From: Kitasatospora sp. NBC_00240
Lineage (GTDB): Bacteria > Actinomycetota > Actinomycetes > Streptomycetales > Streptomycetaceae
DNA: 64,000 nucleotides
Direction: 5' to 3'
NCBI RefSeq assembly: GCF_026342405.1
Contig: NZ_JAPEMU010000001.1
Span: 3,286,001 to 3,350,000 of the forward strand
The translations under genes and the position numbers were made by a program. This document shows positions 51,481 to 60,337 of this stretch, one piece after another. Below the pieces are notes generated by a model. That model searched no databases. It was not told the DNA's origin and was given only the letters and a program-made list of their open reading frames with translations. Numbering within the stretch: the first letter of the stretch is position 1; every line of letters starts with the position of its first letter.

Positions 51481-52143
51481 TCAGCCCGGCGGGGCGACCA
51501 GGCCCGCCTCGTACGCGGTGATCACCAGTTGCACGCGGTCCCGGGCGCCGAGCTTCGACAGCAGCCGCGCCACGTGCGACTTGGCGGTGGCCACCGAGAT
51601 GAAGAGGTCCTCCGCGATCTCGCTGTTGGAACGGCCGCGCCCGACCAGGGTCAGTACCTCGCGCTCCCGGTCGGTGACACCCCCCAGCGACCGCGGGGCG
51701 CGACCGGGAGCCGCCCGGGAGCCGGCCAGGAAGTCCGCGATCAGGCGGCGGGTGACACCCGGCGCGATCAGCGCGTCCCCGGCGGCGACCACCCGGATCG
51801 CCGCCAGGATGTCGTCCAGCGCCATGTCCTTCACCGCGAAGCCGCTGGCACCGGCCCGCAGCGCGCCGTGGACGTGCTCGTCCTCGTCGAAGGTGGTCAG
51901 CACCAGCACCCGGGTGCTGCCCGGGCCGGCCATGATCCGGCGGGTGGCCTCGATCCCGTCCATGCCGGGCATCCGGATGTCCATCACCACCACGTCCGGC
52001 GCCAGCTCGGCGGCCAGCCGGACCGCCTCCTCGCCGTTCGCCGCCTCGCCGACCACCTCCAGGTCGGGGGTGTCGGTGATCAGCACCCGCAGCCCCGAGC
52101 GCACCAGCGGCTGGTCGTCGGCCAGCACCACCCGGACGGTCAC
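51481..52143 (-). CDS. NarL/LuxR-family response regulator
   Basis: 220 residues. Receiver domain with Asp9-Asp10, phospho-acceptor Asp55 in VVVMDIRMPGMDG, Thr in VLTTF and Lys in AVKDM; C-terminal LuxR helix-turn-helix (LTDREREVLTLVGRGRSNSEIAEDLFISVATAKSHV type). Its GTG start overlaps the stop of the kinase gene (GTGA), so the pair is coupled. The likely target is the divergent ABC exporter at 53516, as such trios are common in actinobacteria. Confidence 0.93.
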   Translation of the reverse strand: MTVRVVLADDQPLVRSGLRVLITDTPDLEVVGEAANGEEAVRLAAELAPDVVVMDIRMPGMDGIEATRRIMAGPGSTRVLVLTTFDEDEHVHGALRAGASGFAVKDMALDDILAAIRVVAAGDALIAPGVTRRLIADFLAGSRAAPGRAPRSLGGVTDREREVLTLVGRGRSNSEIAEDLFISVATAKSHVARLLSKLGARDRVQLVITAYEAGLVAPPG

Positions 52144-53384
52144 CGGGCCGCCTCCACCGCGTCCGGGGCCTGCGCCGGGGCGGCCGTCACGACAGCGGGC
52201 GCGCCGGCCGGCAACGGCAGCACGGCCGCCACCCGGAACCCGCCCCCGGGGCGTGGCCCGGCCTCGAACCGGCCGTGCAGCAACCCGACCCGCTCCCGCA
52301 TCCCCAGCAGGCCGAACCCGCGCGCCGACGACCCGCCGGCTCCCCGCCCCTCGTCCACGACCTCCACCGACAGCTCCTCGTCCCCGTAGTCGACGCTCAC
52401 CCGGCAGTGGCCGGTGCCCGCGTGCCGGACGACGTTCGTCACGGCCTCCTGCACGATCCGGTACGCCGACAGCTCTATGTCCGGCGGCAGCGGCCGCCGC
52501 TCCCCGCTCCGTCGCACCTCCACCCGCACCCCGGCGGCCGCGGTCGCCGCAGCCAGCCGCTCCACGTCCGCCAGCCCCGCCACCGGCTCGGACGACACCG
52601 GGCCCACACCCTGCGGATCGGCCTGACGCAACGCCACCAGCGTCCGCCGCAGCCCCGCCAGGGTCTCCCGGCTGGTCGCCTCGATCGCCTGCAGCGCCCT
52701 CCTGGCCTCGTCCGGCTGCGTCCCGATCACCCGGCTGCCGACCCCCGCCTGGATCGCGATGATGCCGATGCTGTGGGCGACCATGTCGTGCAGCTCCCGG
52801 GCGATCCGCAGCCGTTCGGCGGTGATCGCCTGTTCGGTCGCCCGCGCCCGGGACGCCGACGCGGCCTCCCGGGCCTGCCGCACCGAAAGGCCGATCAGCC
52901 AGGCGAACAGCATCATCAGGGCGGCCGGGTACTGGACCTGCCCCAGCTGCACATCCACCCCCAGCACCGCCTGGACCACCTGGTACCCGGCCATCAGCGC
53001 GAGGGAGACGCCCAGCGCCCGCATCGCCACCGTGCCCGATCGGACCGTCACCAGGTAGCAGAGGGCCGCCGCGGCGGGCAGCAGATGACCGATCCGCAGA
53101 TTCAGCGGCAGCAGTTCCTCGGTCAGGGCCATACCGAGGCCGGCCGACAGCAGCATGCCGAACACCGGCACGGGGAAGCGCCGCAGCAGGACGGCGGCCA
53201 GCAGGTCGACGCTCACCGCGGCCAGCGGGCCCGGCCGTTGAACCCCGTGGTCGACACCGTACGGCTCGCCGAGCAGGCTCTCCGCGATGGTGACGATCAG
53301 TATGGTGGCGCCCGCCCACAGCAGCGCCGGCCGCATCCGGTGCGCGGCGGCGAGCGAGGGCGGAGCTGCCGGTGTGACGTCCAT
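52140..53384 (-). CDS. Sensor histidine kinase (HisKA_3, NarX/DesK-like)
   Basis: 414 residues. N-terminal half with five or six membrane helices and no large extracellular domain; dimerisation/phospho-acceptor box RIARELHDMVAHS with His199; HATPase with SAYRIVQEAVTNVVRHAG (N-box) and GFGLLGMRERV (G2). A DUF-like short sensing region suggests detection of membrane stress. ATG 53384; divergent from the ABC exporter with 131 bp between. Confidence 0.93.
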   Translation of the reverse strand: MDVTPAAPPSLAAAHRMRPALLWAGATILIVTIAESLLGEPYGVDHGVQRPGPLAAVSVDLLAAVLLRRFPVPVFGMLLSAGLGMALTEELLPLNLRIGHLLPAAAALCYLVTVRSGTVAMRALGVSLALMAGYQVVQAVLGVDVQLGQVQYPAALMMLFAWLIGLSVRQAREAASASRARATEQAITAERLRIARELHDMVAHSIGIIAIQAGVGSRVIGTQPDEARRALQAIEATSRETLAGLRRTLVALRQADPQGVGPVSSEPVAGLADVERLAAATAAAGVRVEVRRSGERRPLPPDIELSAYRIVQEAVTNVVRHAGTGHCRVSVDYGDEELSVEVVDEGRGAGGSSARGFGLLGMRERVGLLHGRFEAGPRPGGGFRVAAVLPLPAGAPAVVTAAPAQAPDAVEAAR

Positions 53385-53515
53385 CCGGCGAGACTAACCG
53401 GCCTGCGACCGGCGGACATCAGCCCCCGGGCGTAAGCCCACCGGCCAGTACCGGCCGGACAGGTGTCGCCCGCGGCCCGATGTCAGGCGGTGCCCGCACC
53501 GGCAGGGTTGGCACC

Positions 53516-54436
53516 GTGATCGAAGTCAACGAACTCACCAAGCGCTACGGCCGCAAGACCGCCGTCGACCAGCTCACCTTCACCGTGCGCCCCGGGCAGG
53601 TCACCGGGTTCCTCGGCCCGAACGGGGCCGGCAAGACCACCACCCTGCGGATGATCCTCGGCCTGGACGCGCCCACCGGCGGCACCGCCACCGTGAACGG
53701 CGTCCCGTTCCGCGACCACCGCCGCGGGCTGCACCACGCCGGTGCCCTGCTCGACGCCCAGCAGGTGCACGGCGGGCGCACCGCCGCCGCCCATCTCGCC
53801 GCGCTCGCCCGCAGCAACGGCATCGCCGCCCGCCGGGTGGACGAGGTCCTGGAGGAGGTCGGCCTGGCCGGGGCGGCCCGGCGCCGGGTCGGCGGGTTCT
53901 CGCTCGGCATGAAGCAGCGGCTCGGCATCGCCGTGGCCCTGCTCGGCGACCCCCCGGTGCTGATGTTCGACGAACCCGTCAACGGCATGGACCCGGAGGG
54001 GGTGCTCTGGGTGCGCCGGCTCTTCCGTCGGCTCGCCGCCGAGGGCCGCACGGTGTTCCTCTCCAGCCATCTGATGACGGAGATGGAGCACACGGCCGAC
54101 CAGCTCGTGGTGATCGGCCAAGGTCGGTTGATCGCCGCCGAGTCGGTCGCCTCGTTCGCCGCCCGCGCCGGCCGGCCGAGCGTCCTGGTCGGGACTTCGC
54201 AGGCCGCCGAACTGGCCGACCTGCTGACGGCCGCCGGCGCGACCGTGCTGCCGGAGGGCTCGGCCGGCGCCGAACGGCTCACCGTGACCGGCCTGCCGGC
54301 CGGCCGGATCGGCGCACTGGCCGCCGAACACCTGATCACCCTGCACGAACTGACTACCCGCACCGCCTCGTTGGAGGAAGCCTTCATGGAACTGACCGCC
54401 GACAGCATCGAGTACCAGGCGGGGGGATCCCGATGA
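53516..54436 (+). CDS. ABC exporter ATP-binding protein
   Basis: 306 residues. Walker A GPNGAGKT, signature FSLGMKQRL, Walker B VLMFDEPVNGMDPEG, His-switch LSSHLM, of the CcmA/BcrA drug or lantibiotic-resistance type with a C-terminal extension. Pairs with the permease encoded next (ATGA overlap). GTG 53516. Probably exports an antibiotic, lipid or peptide; regulated by the divergent two-component system. Confidence 0.92.
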   Translation: MIEVNELTKRYGRKTAVDQLTFTVRPGQVTGFLGPNGAGKTTTLRMILGLDAPTGGTATVNGVPFRDHRRGLHHAGALLDAQQVHGGRTAAAHLAALARSNGIAARRVDEVLEEVGLAGAARRRVGGFSLGMKQRLGIAVALLGDPPVLMFDEPVNGMDPEGVLWVRRLFRRLAAEGRTVFLSSHLMTEMEHTADQLVVIGQGRLIAAESVASFAARAGRPSVLVGTSQAAELADLLTAAGATVLPEGSAGAERLTVTGLPAGRIGALAAEHLITLHELTTRTASLEEAFMELTADSIEYQAGGSR

Positions 54437-55314
54437 GCACCCCCGTCACCGGCGCGCGGCCAGGCCGGGCGACCGGCCGCGACCTGGCGCCCCGGACCGC
54501 CGCCGGCACTGCGCCGCCCGTCCGTTTCGGAGATCTGGTCGCCGCCGAGTGGATCAAGATCCGGTCGCTGCGCTCCACTCCCTGGCTGCTCGGACTCGTC
54601 GTCCTGGTCGCCGTCGGCGCCGCCGGGCTGGTCTCGTTCGCGGACTACGACGCGATCCCCGGCCGCGACCCAGGCTCGCCGTGGGAGCCCACCTTCGCCC
54701 TCCACGACGCCTTCCCGCCCGAGGGCTACCTGATGCTGATGCTCGCCGCCGGCAGCCTCGGGGCGATCGCCGTGGTCAGCGAGTACGGCAGCGGGCTGAT
54801 CCGCACCACCACGGTGGCCGTCCCCGCCCGGGGGTCGGTGATCCTGGCGAAGGCCGCCGTCCAACTCCTGCTGTGGACGGTGGTCGGCGCGGTCACCGTC
54901 ACCTGCTCGTACCTGCTCTCCTGGAGCATCCTCGACGGCCGGGACGCCGGCATCGCGATCACCGCCCCCGGCGCGCCGACCGCCCTGGCGGCGACGGTCC
55001 TGCTCGGCCCGGTCTGCGCACTGGTCGGCCTCGGCCTCGGCACCCTGATCCGGCACGCCGCGACCACCGTGCTGGCCGGTGTCCTCGTCCTGCTGATCCT
55101 GCCGACGCTCATCCTCCCGGCCAACAACCGATCGACCGTCGACCTCAACCACATGCTGGTGCTCAGCGCCTGGCAGCGCCTCACCCGCACCTGGGGATCG
55201 CCGTCCGCCGTCGACCACTACGCCTCGTACGCCGGGTCCTGGACCGTGTACGCGCTCTGGCCGCTGGTCGCGGTCGCCCTCGCGCTGGTGGTGGTGCGCC
55301 GGAGGGACGTCTGA
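54433..55314 (+). CDS. ABC-2 type exporter permease
   Basis: 293 residues with about six membrane helices: PWLLGLVVLVAVGAAGLVSF, MLMLAAGSLGAIAVVSEYG (the VSEYGSGLIRTT motif is typical of ABC-2 permeases), VQLLLWTVVGAVTVTC, LLGPVCALVGLGLGTLI, TTVLAGVLVLLILPTLI and a C-terminal helix. Cytoplasmic N-terminus of about 50 residues. Works with the preceding ATPase. Confidence 0.9.
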   Translation: MSTPVTGARPGRATGRDLAPRTAAGTAPPVRFGDLVAAEWIKIRSLRSTPWLLGLVVLVAVGAAGLVSFADYDAIPGRDPGSPWEPTFALHDAFPPEGYLMLMLAAGSLGAIAVVSEYGSGLIRTTTVAVPARGSVILAKAAVQLLLWTVVGAVTVTCSYLLSWSILDGRDAGIAITAPGAPTALAATVLLGPVCALVGLGLGTLIRHAATTVLAGVLVLLILPTLILPANNRSTVDLNHMLVLSAWQRLTRTWGSPSAVDHYASYAGSWTVYALWPLVAVALALVVVRRRDV

Positions 55315-55345
55315 CGAGAAGGGGGCGCTCCGACCGGACGGTGCC

Positions 55346-56305
55346 TCAGCCCACCTCGCGGCCCCGGAAGGACCGCCGGTACTCGCGCGGGGCGAGCCCC
55401 ACCCGGCGGACGAAGGCCGGGCGCAGCGAGACGGCGGAGGCGAAGCCGCAGCGGCCGGCCACCTCGTCGACCGGCAGGTCGGTCTCCTCCAGCAGGCGCT
55501 GGGCGGCCAGCACCCGCTGCTCCAGCAGCCAGCGCAGCGGGGAGGTGCCGGCGGCCTCGACGAAGCGGCGGGCGAAGGAACGCTCGGACATCAGCGCGAG
55601 ACCGGCCATCCGGCGGACCGTCCACGGGGTGTCGAGGCCGGCCAGCACCTCCGTCCGGACTCGGGCCAGCGCGTCGTCACCGGCCTCCTCGGGTACCGGG
55701 GACGGGATGAACTGGGCCTGGCCGCCGGCCCGGAACGGCGCGGTGACCATCGCCCGGGCGATGGTGGCGGCGGCCTGCTGGCCGTGCGCGGAGCGGACCA
55801 GGTGCAGGCAGAGATCGATGCCGGCGGCGACCCCGGCCGAGGTCCAGATCTCACCGTCGCCGGTGAACAGCACCTCCGGCTGGACGTCGACGGCCGGGTG
55901 GCGGGCGGCCAGGTCCTGGGCGACGCACCAGTGCGTGGTGGCGGCCCGGCCGTCCAGCAGCCCGGCGTCCGCGAGGACGAACGCCCCGGCGCAGAGCGAG
56001 GCGATCGGGACGCCGCGCGCGTGCACCGCCCGCAGCGCCGCCAGCACAGCGGGGGCGGTGGGCGCCAGCGGCTGCTCCACCCCGGGGACGACCACCAGAT
56101 CGCAGTCGAGCAGGGCGTCCAGCCCGTGGTCCGGCGTCCGTTCCAGCCCGCCGCCGAGCCGGACCCTGGCCCCGTCCGGCCCGCAGACCCGCAGGTCGAA
56201 GGCCGGCACTCCGGGTCGGCTGACCCGGTTCGCCCAGACCTCGCCGATCACCGCGTAGTCGAAGGCCCGTACGCCGTCGAAGATCAGGCAGCCCACTGTG
56301 CGCAT
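55346..56305 (-). CDS. GlxA-family regulator (DJ-1/PfpI domain plus AraC helix-turn-helix)
   Basis: 319 residues. N-terminal DJ-1/PfpI fold (VGCLIFDGVRAFDYAV, VVPGVEQPL, SLCAGAFVLADAGLLDGRAATTHW with the nucleophile-elbow Cys) and C-terminal AraC domain (TVRRMAGLALMSERSFARRFVEAAGTSP, VDEVAGRCGFASAVSLRPAFVRRVG). Divergent from the isochorismatase gene, a common pairing in which the regulator activates the hydrolase. An operator-like repeat abuts its start codon, suggesting autoregulation. Confidence 0.92.
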   Translation of the reverse strand: MRTVGCLIFDGVRAFDYAVIGEVWANRVSRPGVPAFDLRVCGPDGARVRLGGGLERTPDHGLDALLDCDLVVVPGVEQPLAPTAPAVLAALRAVHARGVPIASLCAGAFVLADAGLLDGRAATTHWCVAQDLAARHPAVDVQPEVLFTGDGEIWTSAGVAAGIDLCLHLVRSAHGQQAAATIARAMVTAPFRAGGQAQFIPSPVPEEAGDDALARVRTEVLAGLDTPWTVRRMAGLALMSERSFARRFVEAAGTSPLRWLLEQRVLAAQRLLEETDLPVDEVAGRCGFASAVSLRPAFVRRVGLAPREYRRSFRGREVG

Positions 56306-56324
56306 GGCAGAAATCTATCGATCG
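56306..56324. promoter_or_regulatory. Operator-like repeat 1 (GGCAGAAATCTATCGATCG)
   Basis: 19-bp element directly upstream of the glxA-like start; 17 of 19 positions match the copy at 56461. Core TATCGATCG contains palindromic ATCGAT. Confidence 0.65.
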
Positions 56325-56370
56325 ACGCCGCCTCGCGTCACCGGACCTGGCATTCCGCCCGGGCCGGAGC

Positions 56371-56397
56371 GGCCAGGGCGGCCAGGGCGGCCAGGGC
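56371..56397. repeat. 9-bp tandem repeat, three copies
   Basis: GGCCAGGGC x3 between the two operator-like repeats. Confidence 0.85.
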
Positions 56398-56460
56398 GGC
56401 GGACCGCGCAGGACCGACGAGGACGTCCGACCGGGCCCGCTCGGACGCTCGAAGGGCACT

Positions 56461-56479
56461 GGCAGGAATGTATCGATCG
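56461..56479. promoter_or_regulatory. Operator-like repeat 2 (GGCAGGAATGTATCGATCG)
   Basis: Second copy of the 19-bp element, same orientation, 155 bp from the first and 53 bp before the isochorismatase ATG, where an AraC-type activator would bind. Confidence 0.65.
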
Positions 56480-56531
56480 CTGGCACCGGCGCCACTCACC
56501 GGCCCGAACCGCCCGGCGGCACGATCGACGC

Positions 56532-57128
56532 ATGACGAACACCAGCGCATTCGACGCCCCACTCACCCTCGCCCCCGATGCCGTCCTGATCGTGATCGAC
56601 GTCCAACAGGGCTTCGACGAGGAGAAGTTCTGGGGCCCGCGGGACAACCCTGACGCCGAGAAGCGGATGGTCCAGCTGATCGAGAGCTGGCAGAGCACCG
56701 GCCGGCCGATCGTGACCGTCCAGCACGCCTCCGCCGCCGGGCCTCTGGTGGCCGGCACCCCCGGGTACGAGCTGAAGCCCGAGATCGCGGCCGTCGAACC
56801 CGACCTGCACATCGTGAAGTCGGTCAACAGCGCCTTCTACGGCACCCCCGACCTGCACGAGTGGCTCCAGGCGCGCGGCGCCCGACAGCTGGTCGTCGTC
56901 GGCATCATGACCAATGTGTGCAACGAGGTCACGGCCCGGATGGGCGGCAACCTCGGCTATGACGTGATCTTCCCGGCCGACGCCATGCACACCTTCGCGA
57001 TGGCCGGCCCCGACGGCGAACTCATCCCCGCCACCGAACTCGCCCGCGCCACCTCGGCGGTGCTGCACACCGCCCGCTTCGCGAAGGTGGTCACCACGGA
57101 CGCGGTACTGGCCGCCGCCGCGGCCTGA
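56532..57128 (+). CDS. Isochorismatase-family cysteine hydrolase
   Basis: 198 residues. The catalytic triad of the family is present: Asp23 (VIDVQQGF), Lys96 (IVKSVNSAF) and Cys130 (GIMTNVCNEVTA); HTFAMAG is at residue about 155. Members hydrolyse isochorismate, nicotinamide or other amides; the substrate is not evident. ATG 56532. Divergent GlxA regulator with two shared repeats implies inducible control. A strong hairpin follows. Confidence 0.92.
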   Translation: MTNTSAFDAPLTLAPDAVLIVIDVQQGFDEEKFWGPRDNPDAEKRMVQLIESWQSTGRPIVTVQHASAAGPLVAGTPGYELKPEIAAVEPDLHIVKSVNSAFYGTPDLHEWLQARGARQLVVVGIMTNVCNEVTARMGGNLGYDVIFPADAMHTFAMAGPDGELIPATELARATSAVLHTARFAKVVTTDAVLAAAAA

Positions 57129-57149
57129 CCCCGCCCGGCGGGCGCCCGC

Positions 57150-57191
57150 CCCTTCCACGACGACCACTGTCGGCGGGTCGTCGTGGAAGGG
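57150..57191 (+). terminator. Terminator hairpin after the isochorismatase gene
   Basis: Perfect 16-bp stem CCCTTCCACGACGACC (57150-57165) with 57176-57191, 10-base loop. Confidence 0.85.
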
Positions 57192-57282
57192 CTGGACAGC
57201 GTGGACGGGGGCGGATGGCGTGGACGGGGCGCGGGGTGGCCCGCGCCGGGCGGCGGGGCGCCACCGGCGAGACAGCGGGTCA

Positions 57283-57382
<100 letters not shown>

Positions 57383-57517
57383 TATCGAACTGATGAACAT
57401 TTCGCCGCGCGGCCGGTATGCCGCTTTTGGCCGTTGCCGCCGCATTCCGTGCTCACTACGCTCGCCCGTTCCGTCCGCACCTCGCGAACGGGATCCGATG
57501 CACAGGGAGCACGCCGG

Positions 57518-57940
57518 ATGGCGATCCGTAAGTCCACCATTCAGGAGCAGGTCGCCCAGGCGATCGCCTCGATCGAGCCCAACGACCGCCCGATCGTCAC
57601 CTTCCAGACCATCACCGGGCCGAGCCCCTGGCTGATGAACTCCCTCGGCCTGATAGGCCAGCTGTTCGTCAAGTACTACTACGTCACGCTGACCGAGCGT
57701 GTGGTCGTGGTGCACCGCGCCTCGCGGCTCTCCAACCGGCCGCAGGAGATCGTCCACGTGGTGCCGCTGGAGCAGGCCCGGACGCTGGTGAGCGACATCC
57801 GCCGCAACCCGCTCTGGAGCGCCCTGCAGTTCCACTTCCCCGGCGAGGAGAAGTCCACCCGGCTGAACGTGCACCGCTACTGGCGCACCGAGCTGGACGT
57901 CTTCGTCCCCGGCCTGACCGGCCAGCCGATCGCCTCCTGA
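57518..57940 (+). CDS. PH-like (bPH) domain protein, unknown function
   Basis: 140 residues, no signal. Beta-rich: RPIVTFQTITGPSPWLM, YYYVTLTERVVVVHRASR, EIVHVVPLEQAR, ALQFHFPGEEKSTRLNVHRYWRTELDVF, as in bacterial PH-like domains. One weak hydrophobic stretch (SLGLIGQLFVKYYYV). Role unknown. ATG 57518 with GGGAG nine bases upstream. Monocistronic between hairpins. Confidence 0.72.
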   Translation: MAIRKSTIQEQVAQAIASIEPNDRPIVTFQTITGPSPWLMNSLGLIGQLFVKYYYVTLTERVVVVHRASRLSNRPQEIVHVVPLEQARTLVSDIRRNPLWSALQFHFPGEEKSTRLNVHRYWRTELDVFVPGLTGQPIAS

Positions 57941-57948
57941 CCCGCTGC

Positions 57949-57980
57949 CCCGCCCGTGGCCGGCACCGGCCGCGGGCGGG
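57949..57980. terminator. Bidirectional terminator
   Basis: 15-bp stem (57949-57963 with 57966-57980, one G-T pair), 2-base loop between convergent genes. Confidence 0.8.
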
Positions 57981-58001
57981 CCCGCGACGCCGACCGTACG
58001 G

Positions 58002-58577
58002 TCAGAGGCCCTGGTCGCGGGCCCAGTCGGCGAGTTCGCGGGCGCAGTCGTCCACGGACTCCCGCCAGGTGCGGGCCGCGCCGGTGCCGGCCTCGTCGCT
58101 GACGTGCTTGATCAGCCGGATCGGCACCTCGGCCTGCCGGGCGACCGTCGCCAGGGCGTAGCCCTCCATGTCGACCAGGTCCGCACTGCGCGCCAGGCGG
58201 TCGCGGGCCTCCGGGTCGGACACGAACAGGTCGCCGGTGGCGAGCGTCGGGCCCTTCCGGTCGCTGAGGGTGATCGCGGCACCGTACGAACGGCCGGTCA
58301 GCTCCCGCAGCACCGGGGTGTCGATGTCGTGCTGGAGCACCTCGACGACCTCGTGGGTGCCCTCCCAGCCCGGGCGCAGCGCGCCGGCCGTACCCAGGTT
58401 GACGATCTCCGACGGCCGCTCGCCGCGGGCCAGCACGGTGGCCAGGCCGGCCGCCGCATTGACCTTCCCCATGCCGGTGAGCAGCACGGGAAGCCGATCG
58501 CCGAGGTACGCCGCCTCCTCCTGGACGGCGACGACGATCAGCGGGCGGTCGGGGGAGATCGTTCCGAGCAGGCGCAT
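58002..58577 (-). CDS. Nucleoside phosphorylase/MTA-SAH-type nucleosidase
   Basis: About 191 residues, purine-nucleoside phosphorylase-like fold: VLLTGMGKVNAAAG, NLGTAGALRPG, LATGDLFVSD, VDMEGYALA with the substrate Met-Glu, and HVSDEAG with the catalytic Asp. Such enzymes cleave 5'-methylthioadenosine, S-adenosylhomocysteine or futalosine. Shorter than E. coli Pfs (232). ATG 58577, or 58586 three codons upstream. Confidence 0.87.
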   Translation of the reverse strand: MRLLGTISPDRPLIVVAVQEEAAYLGDRLPVLLTGMGKVNAAAGLATVLARGERPSEIVNLGTAGALRPGWEGTHEVVEVLQHDIDTPVLRELTGRSYGAAITLSDRKGPTLATGDLFVSDPEARDRLARSADLVDMEGYALATVARQAEVPIRLIKHVSDEAGTGAARTWRESVDDCARELADWARDQGL

Positions 58578-58865
58578 GGCGCCCATGGTACGGAGCGCCT
58601 CCGGCCCCCGGAAGCCCGGGAGCGCGCCCCGGCCCGTCCGGCGCCCGGCGCAACCGCATAGGGTGCAACCCGCGTCGCACTGGAGACGGCCGGGCACCGC
58701 CTGGCCGGCCCCGGACGGACGGCCCGAGCACGGGCGGCCCGACCCGGCAGGCAGGTCGAAGCTCAAGATCGGCGCAAGTCGGGTGTGACTGTCACGACCG
58801 GCGGCCATACTGCTGGCAACGACCGGGCCCCGTCGGCGGGTCGGGTCACTGGGGAGGGTGGGGCG

Positions 58866-60326
58866 GTGGCGACACCAGTACGCACGGAGGAGCAGGGCCC
58901 GGCGCCGGGCACGACCGGTGCCACAGCCCCGCGTCCGGACGCCGGACCTGCGAGAACGCCGGCCGCCGGACGACCGGCCCGGGCGCCGGGACGGCTCGAC
59001 CTGTCCGGGCGGATCACCAGGATCGCCGACGCCCGGCACACCGCGCCGGGGCGGCTGCGGCTGGCCGGCGCAATGCTCGCCGTCCTGACGGTGGCCTTCG
59101 GCCTGCTGACCGCCTGGCAGGTCGACTCACGCGCGCAGGCCGCGGACCGGGTGGTCTCCTACAGCCAGCCGCTCAGCCAGGCCGCCGCCGACATCCACCG
59201 CTCGCTGGCCGACGCGGACACCACCGCCGCCACCGGCTTCCTGCTCGCGGGCGCCGAGCCCAAGGCCGTCCGTGAGCGCTACGAGAAGGACCTCGCCACC
59301 GCCTCCCGGCTGATCGCCGAGGCGGCCGCCCGCACCACCGCCTCCTCCCCCGCCCAGCAGTGGCTCTCCTCGCTCAACCAGCAGATCCCGGTCTACGCGG
59401 GCCTGGTGGAGACCGCCCGGGCCGACAACCGGCTGGGCTTCCCGCTCGGCGGCGCCTACCTGCGCTACGCCTCCCAGCAGATGCGCGACACCCTGCTGCC
59501 GGACGCCGCGAAGCTCGCCGACGCCGAGAACGAGGCCCTGGCGCGGGACTACGCCGAGGCCCGCGCGGTGCCGTGGGCCGCGTTCGTGCTGGGGCTGCTC
59601 ACGCTGGTGGCGCTGGTCCGGGTGCAGCAGGTGCTGTTCCGGCGGACCAACCGGGTCTTCAACATCGGGCTGGTCGGCTCCACCGCCGCGGTGCTGGCCG
59701 CCGTGCTGTGGCTGCTGGCCGGCAGCTGGATCACCGGCGCCCGGCTCGACGAGAGCGAACGGGACGGCTCCGCGCCGCTGCGCGCGCTCAACACCGCCCG
59801 GGTCGACGTGCTGACCGCCCGGCTGGCCGAGAACCTGCACCTGGTCGCCCGGGGTTCGAGCACCCAGTACGCCGACCTCTGGGCGTCGACCACCAAGGAG
59901 CTGACCGGCATCGCGGGCGGCGACGCGGCCCCCGGCACCGGCGGCGCGCTGGGCGAGGCCCGGCGGCTGGCCCCCAGGGACGCGGCGGACGCCGTCGACC
60001 AGGCCCGCAAGGAGTACACGACCTGGTCCGCCCGGCACGCCGCGGCGATCACCAAGGAGACCGTGGACGGCGACTACCAGGGGGCCCTGGACTCCACCAT
60101 CACCGTGAAGGAGGCCGACGTCCCGAACACCTCGGACGCCTCCTTCAGCGCCACCGACCAGCAGTTGGAACGAGCGGCGGGCATCGAACTGGCGAGGTTC
60201 AAGGCCGCGGCGGGCGGCACCGGCGGGCTGCTGGACGCGCTGGCCGCCGGCGCGGCGGTGCTCGCCCTGGTGGCGGCCGCCAGCGCGGTGCGCGGCCTCG
60301 GCCGCCGCCTGGCCGAGTACCGGTAG
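58866..60326 (+). CDS. glnX: GlnX-like membrane sensor protein
   Basis: 486 residues. Cytoplasmic Pro/Ala-rich start, then four helices arranged as two TM-extracellular helical domain-TM units: LAGAMLAVLTVAFGLLTAWQV, VPWAAFVLGLLTLVALV, VFNIGLVGSTAAVLAAVLWLLAG and LAAGAAVLALVAAASAV. The two extracytoplasmic segments are helical like chemoreceptor four-helix sensors. It precedes glnH and pknG as in mycobacteria, where GlnX relays amino-acid binding by GlnH to PknG. GGGGAGGG at 58851-58858 supports GTG 58866. Function by analogy. Confidence 0.82.
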   Translation: MATPVRTEEQGPAPGTTGATAPRPDAGPARTPAAGRPARAPGRLDLSGRITRIADARHTAPGRLRLAGAMLAVLTVAFGLLTAWQVDSRAQAADRVVSYSQPLSQAAADIHRSLADADTTAATGFLLAGAEPKAVRERYEKDLATASRLIAEAAARTTASSPAQQWLSSLNQQIPVYAGLVETARADNRLGFPLGGAYLRYASQQMRDTLLPDAAKLADAENEALARDYAEARAVPWAAFVLGLLTLVALVRVQQVLFRRTNRVFNIGLVGSTAAVLAAVLWLLAGSWITGARLDESERDGSAPLRALNTARVDVLTARLAENLHLVARGSSTQYADLWASTTKELTGIAGGDAAPGTGGALGEARRLAPRDAADAVDQARKEYTTWSARHAAAITKETVDGDYQGALDSTITVKEADVPNTSDASFSATDQQLERAAGIELARFKAAAGGTGGLLDALAAGAAVLALVAAASAVRGLGRRLAEYR

Positions 60327-60337
60327 AGGGGCGGGAG

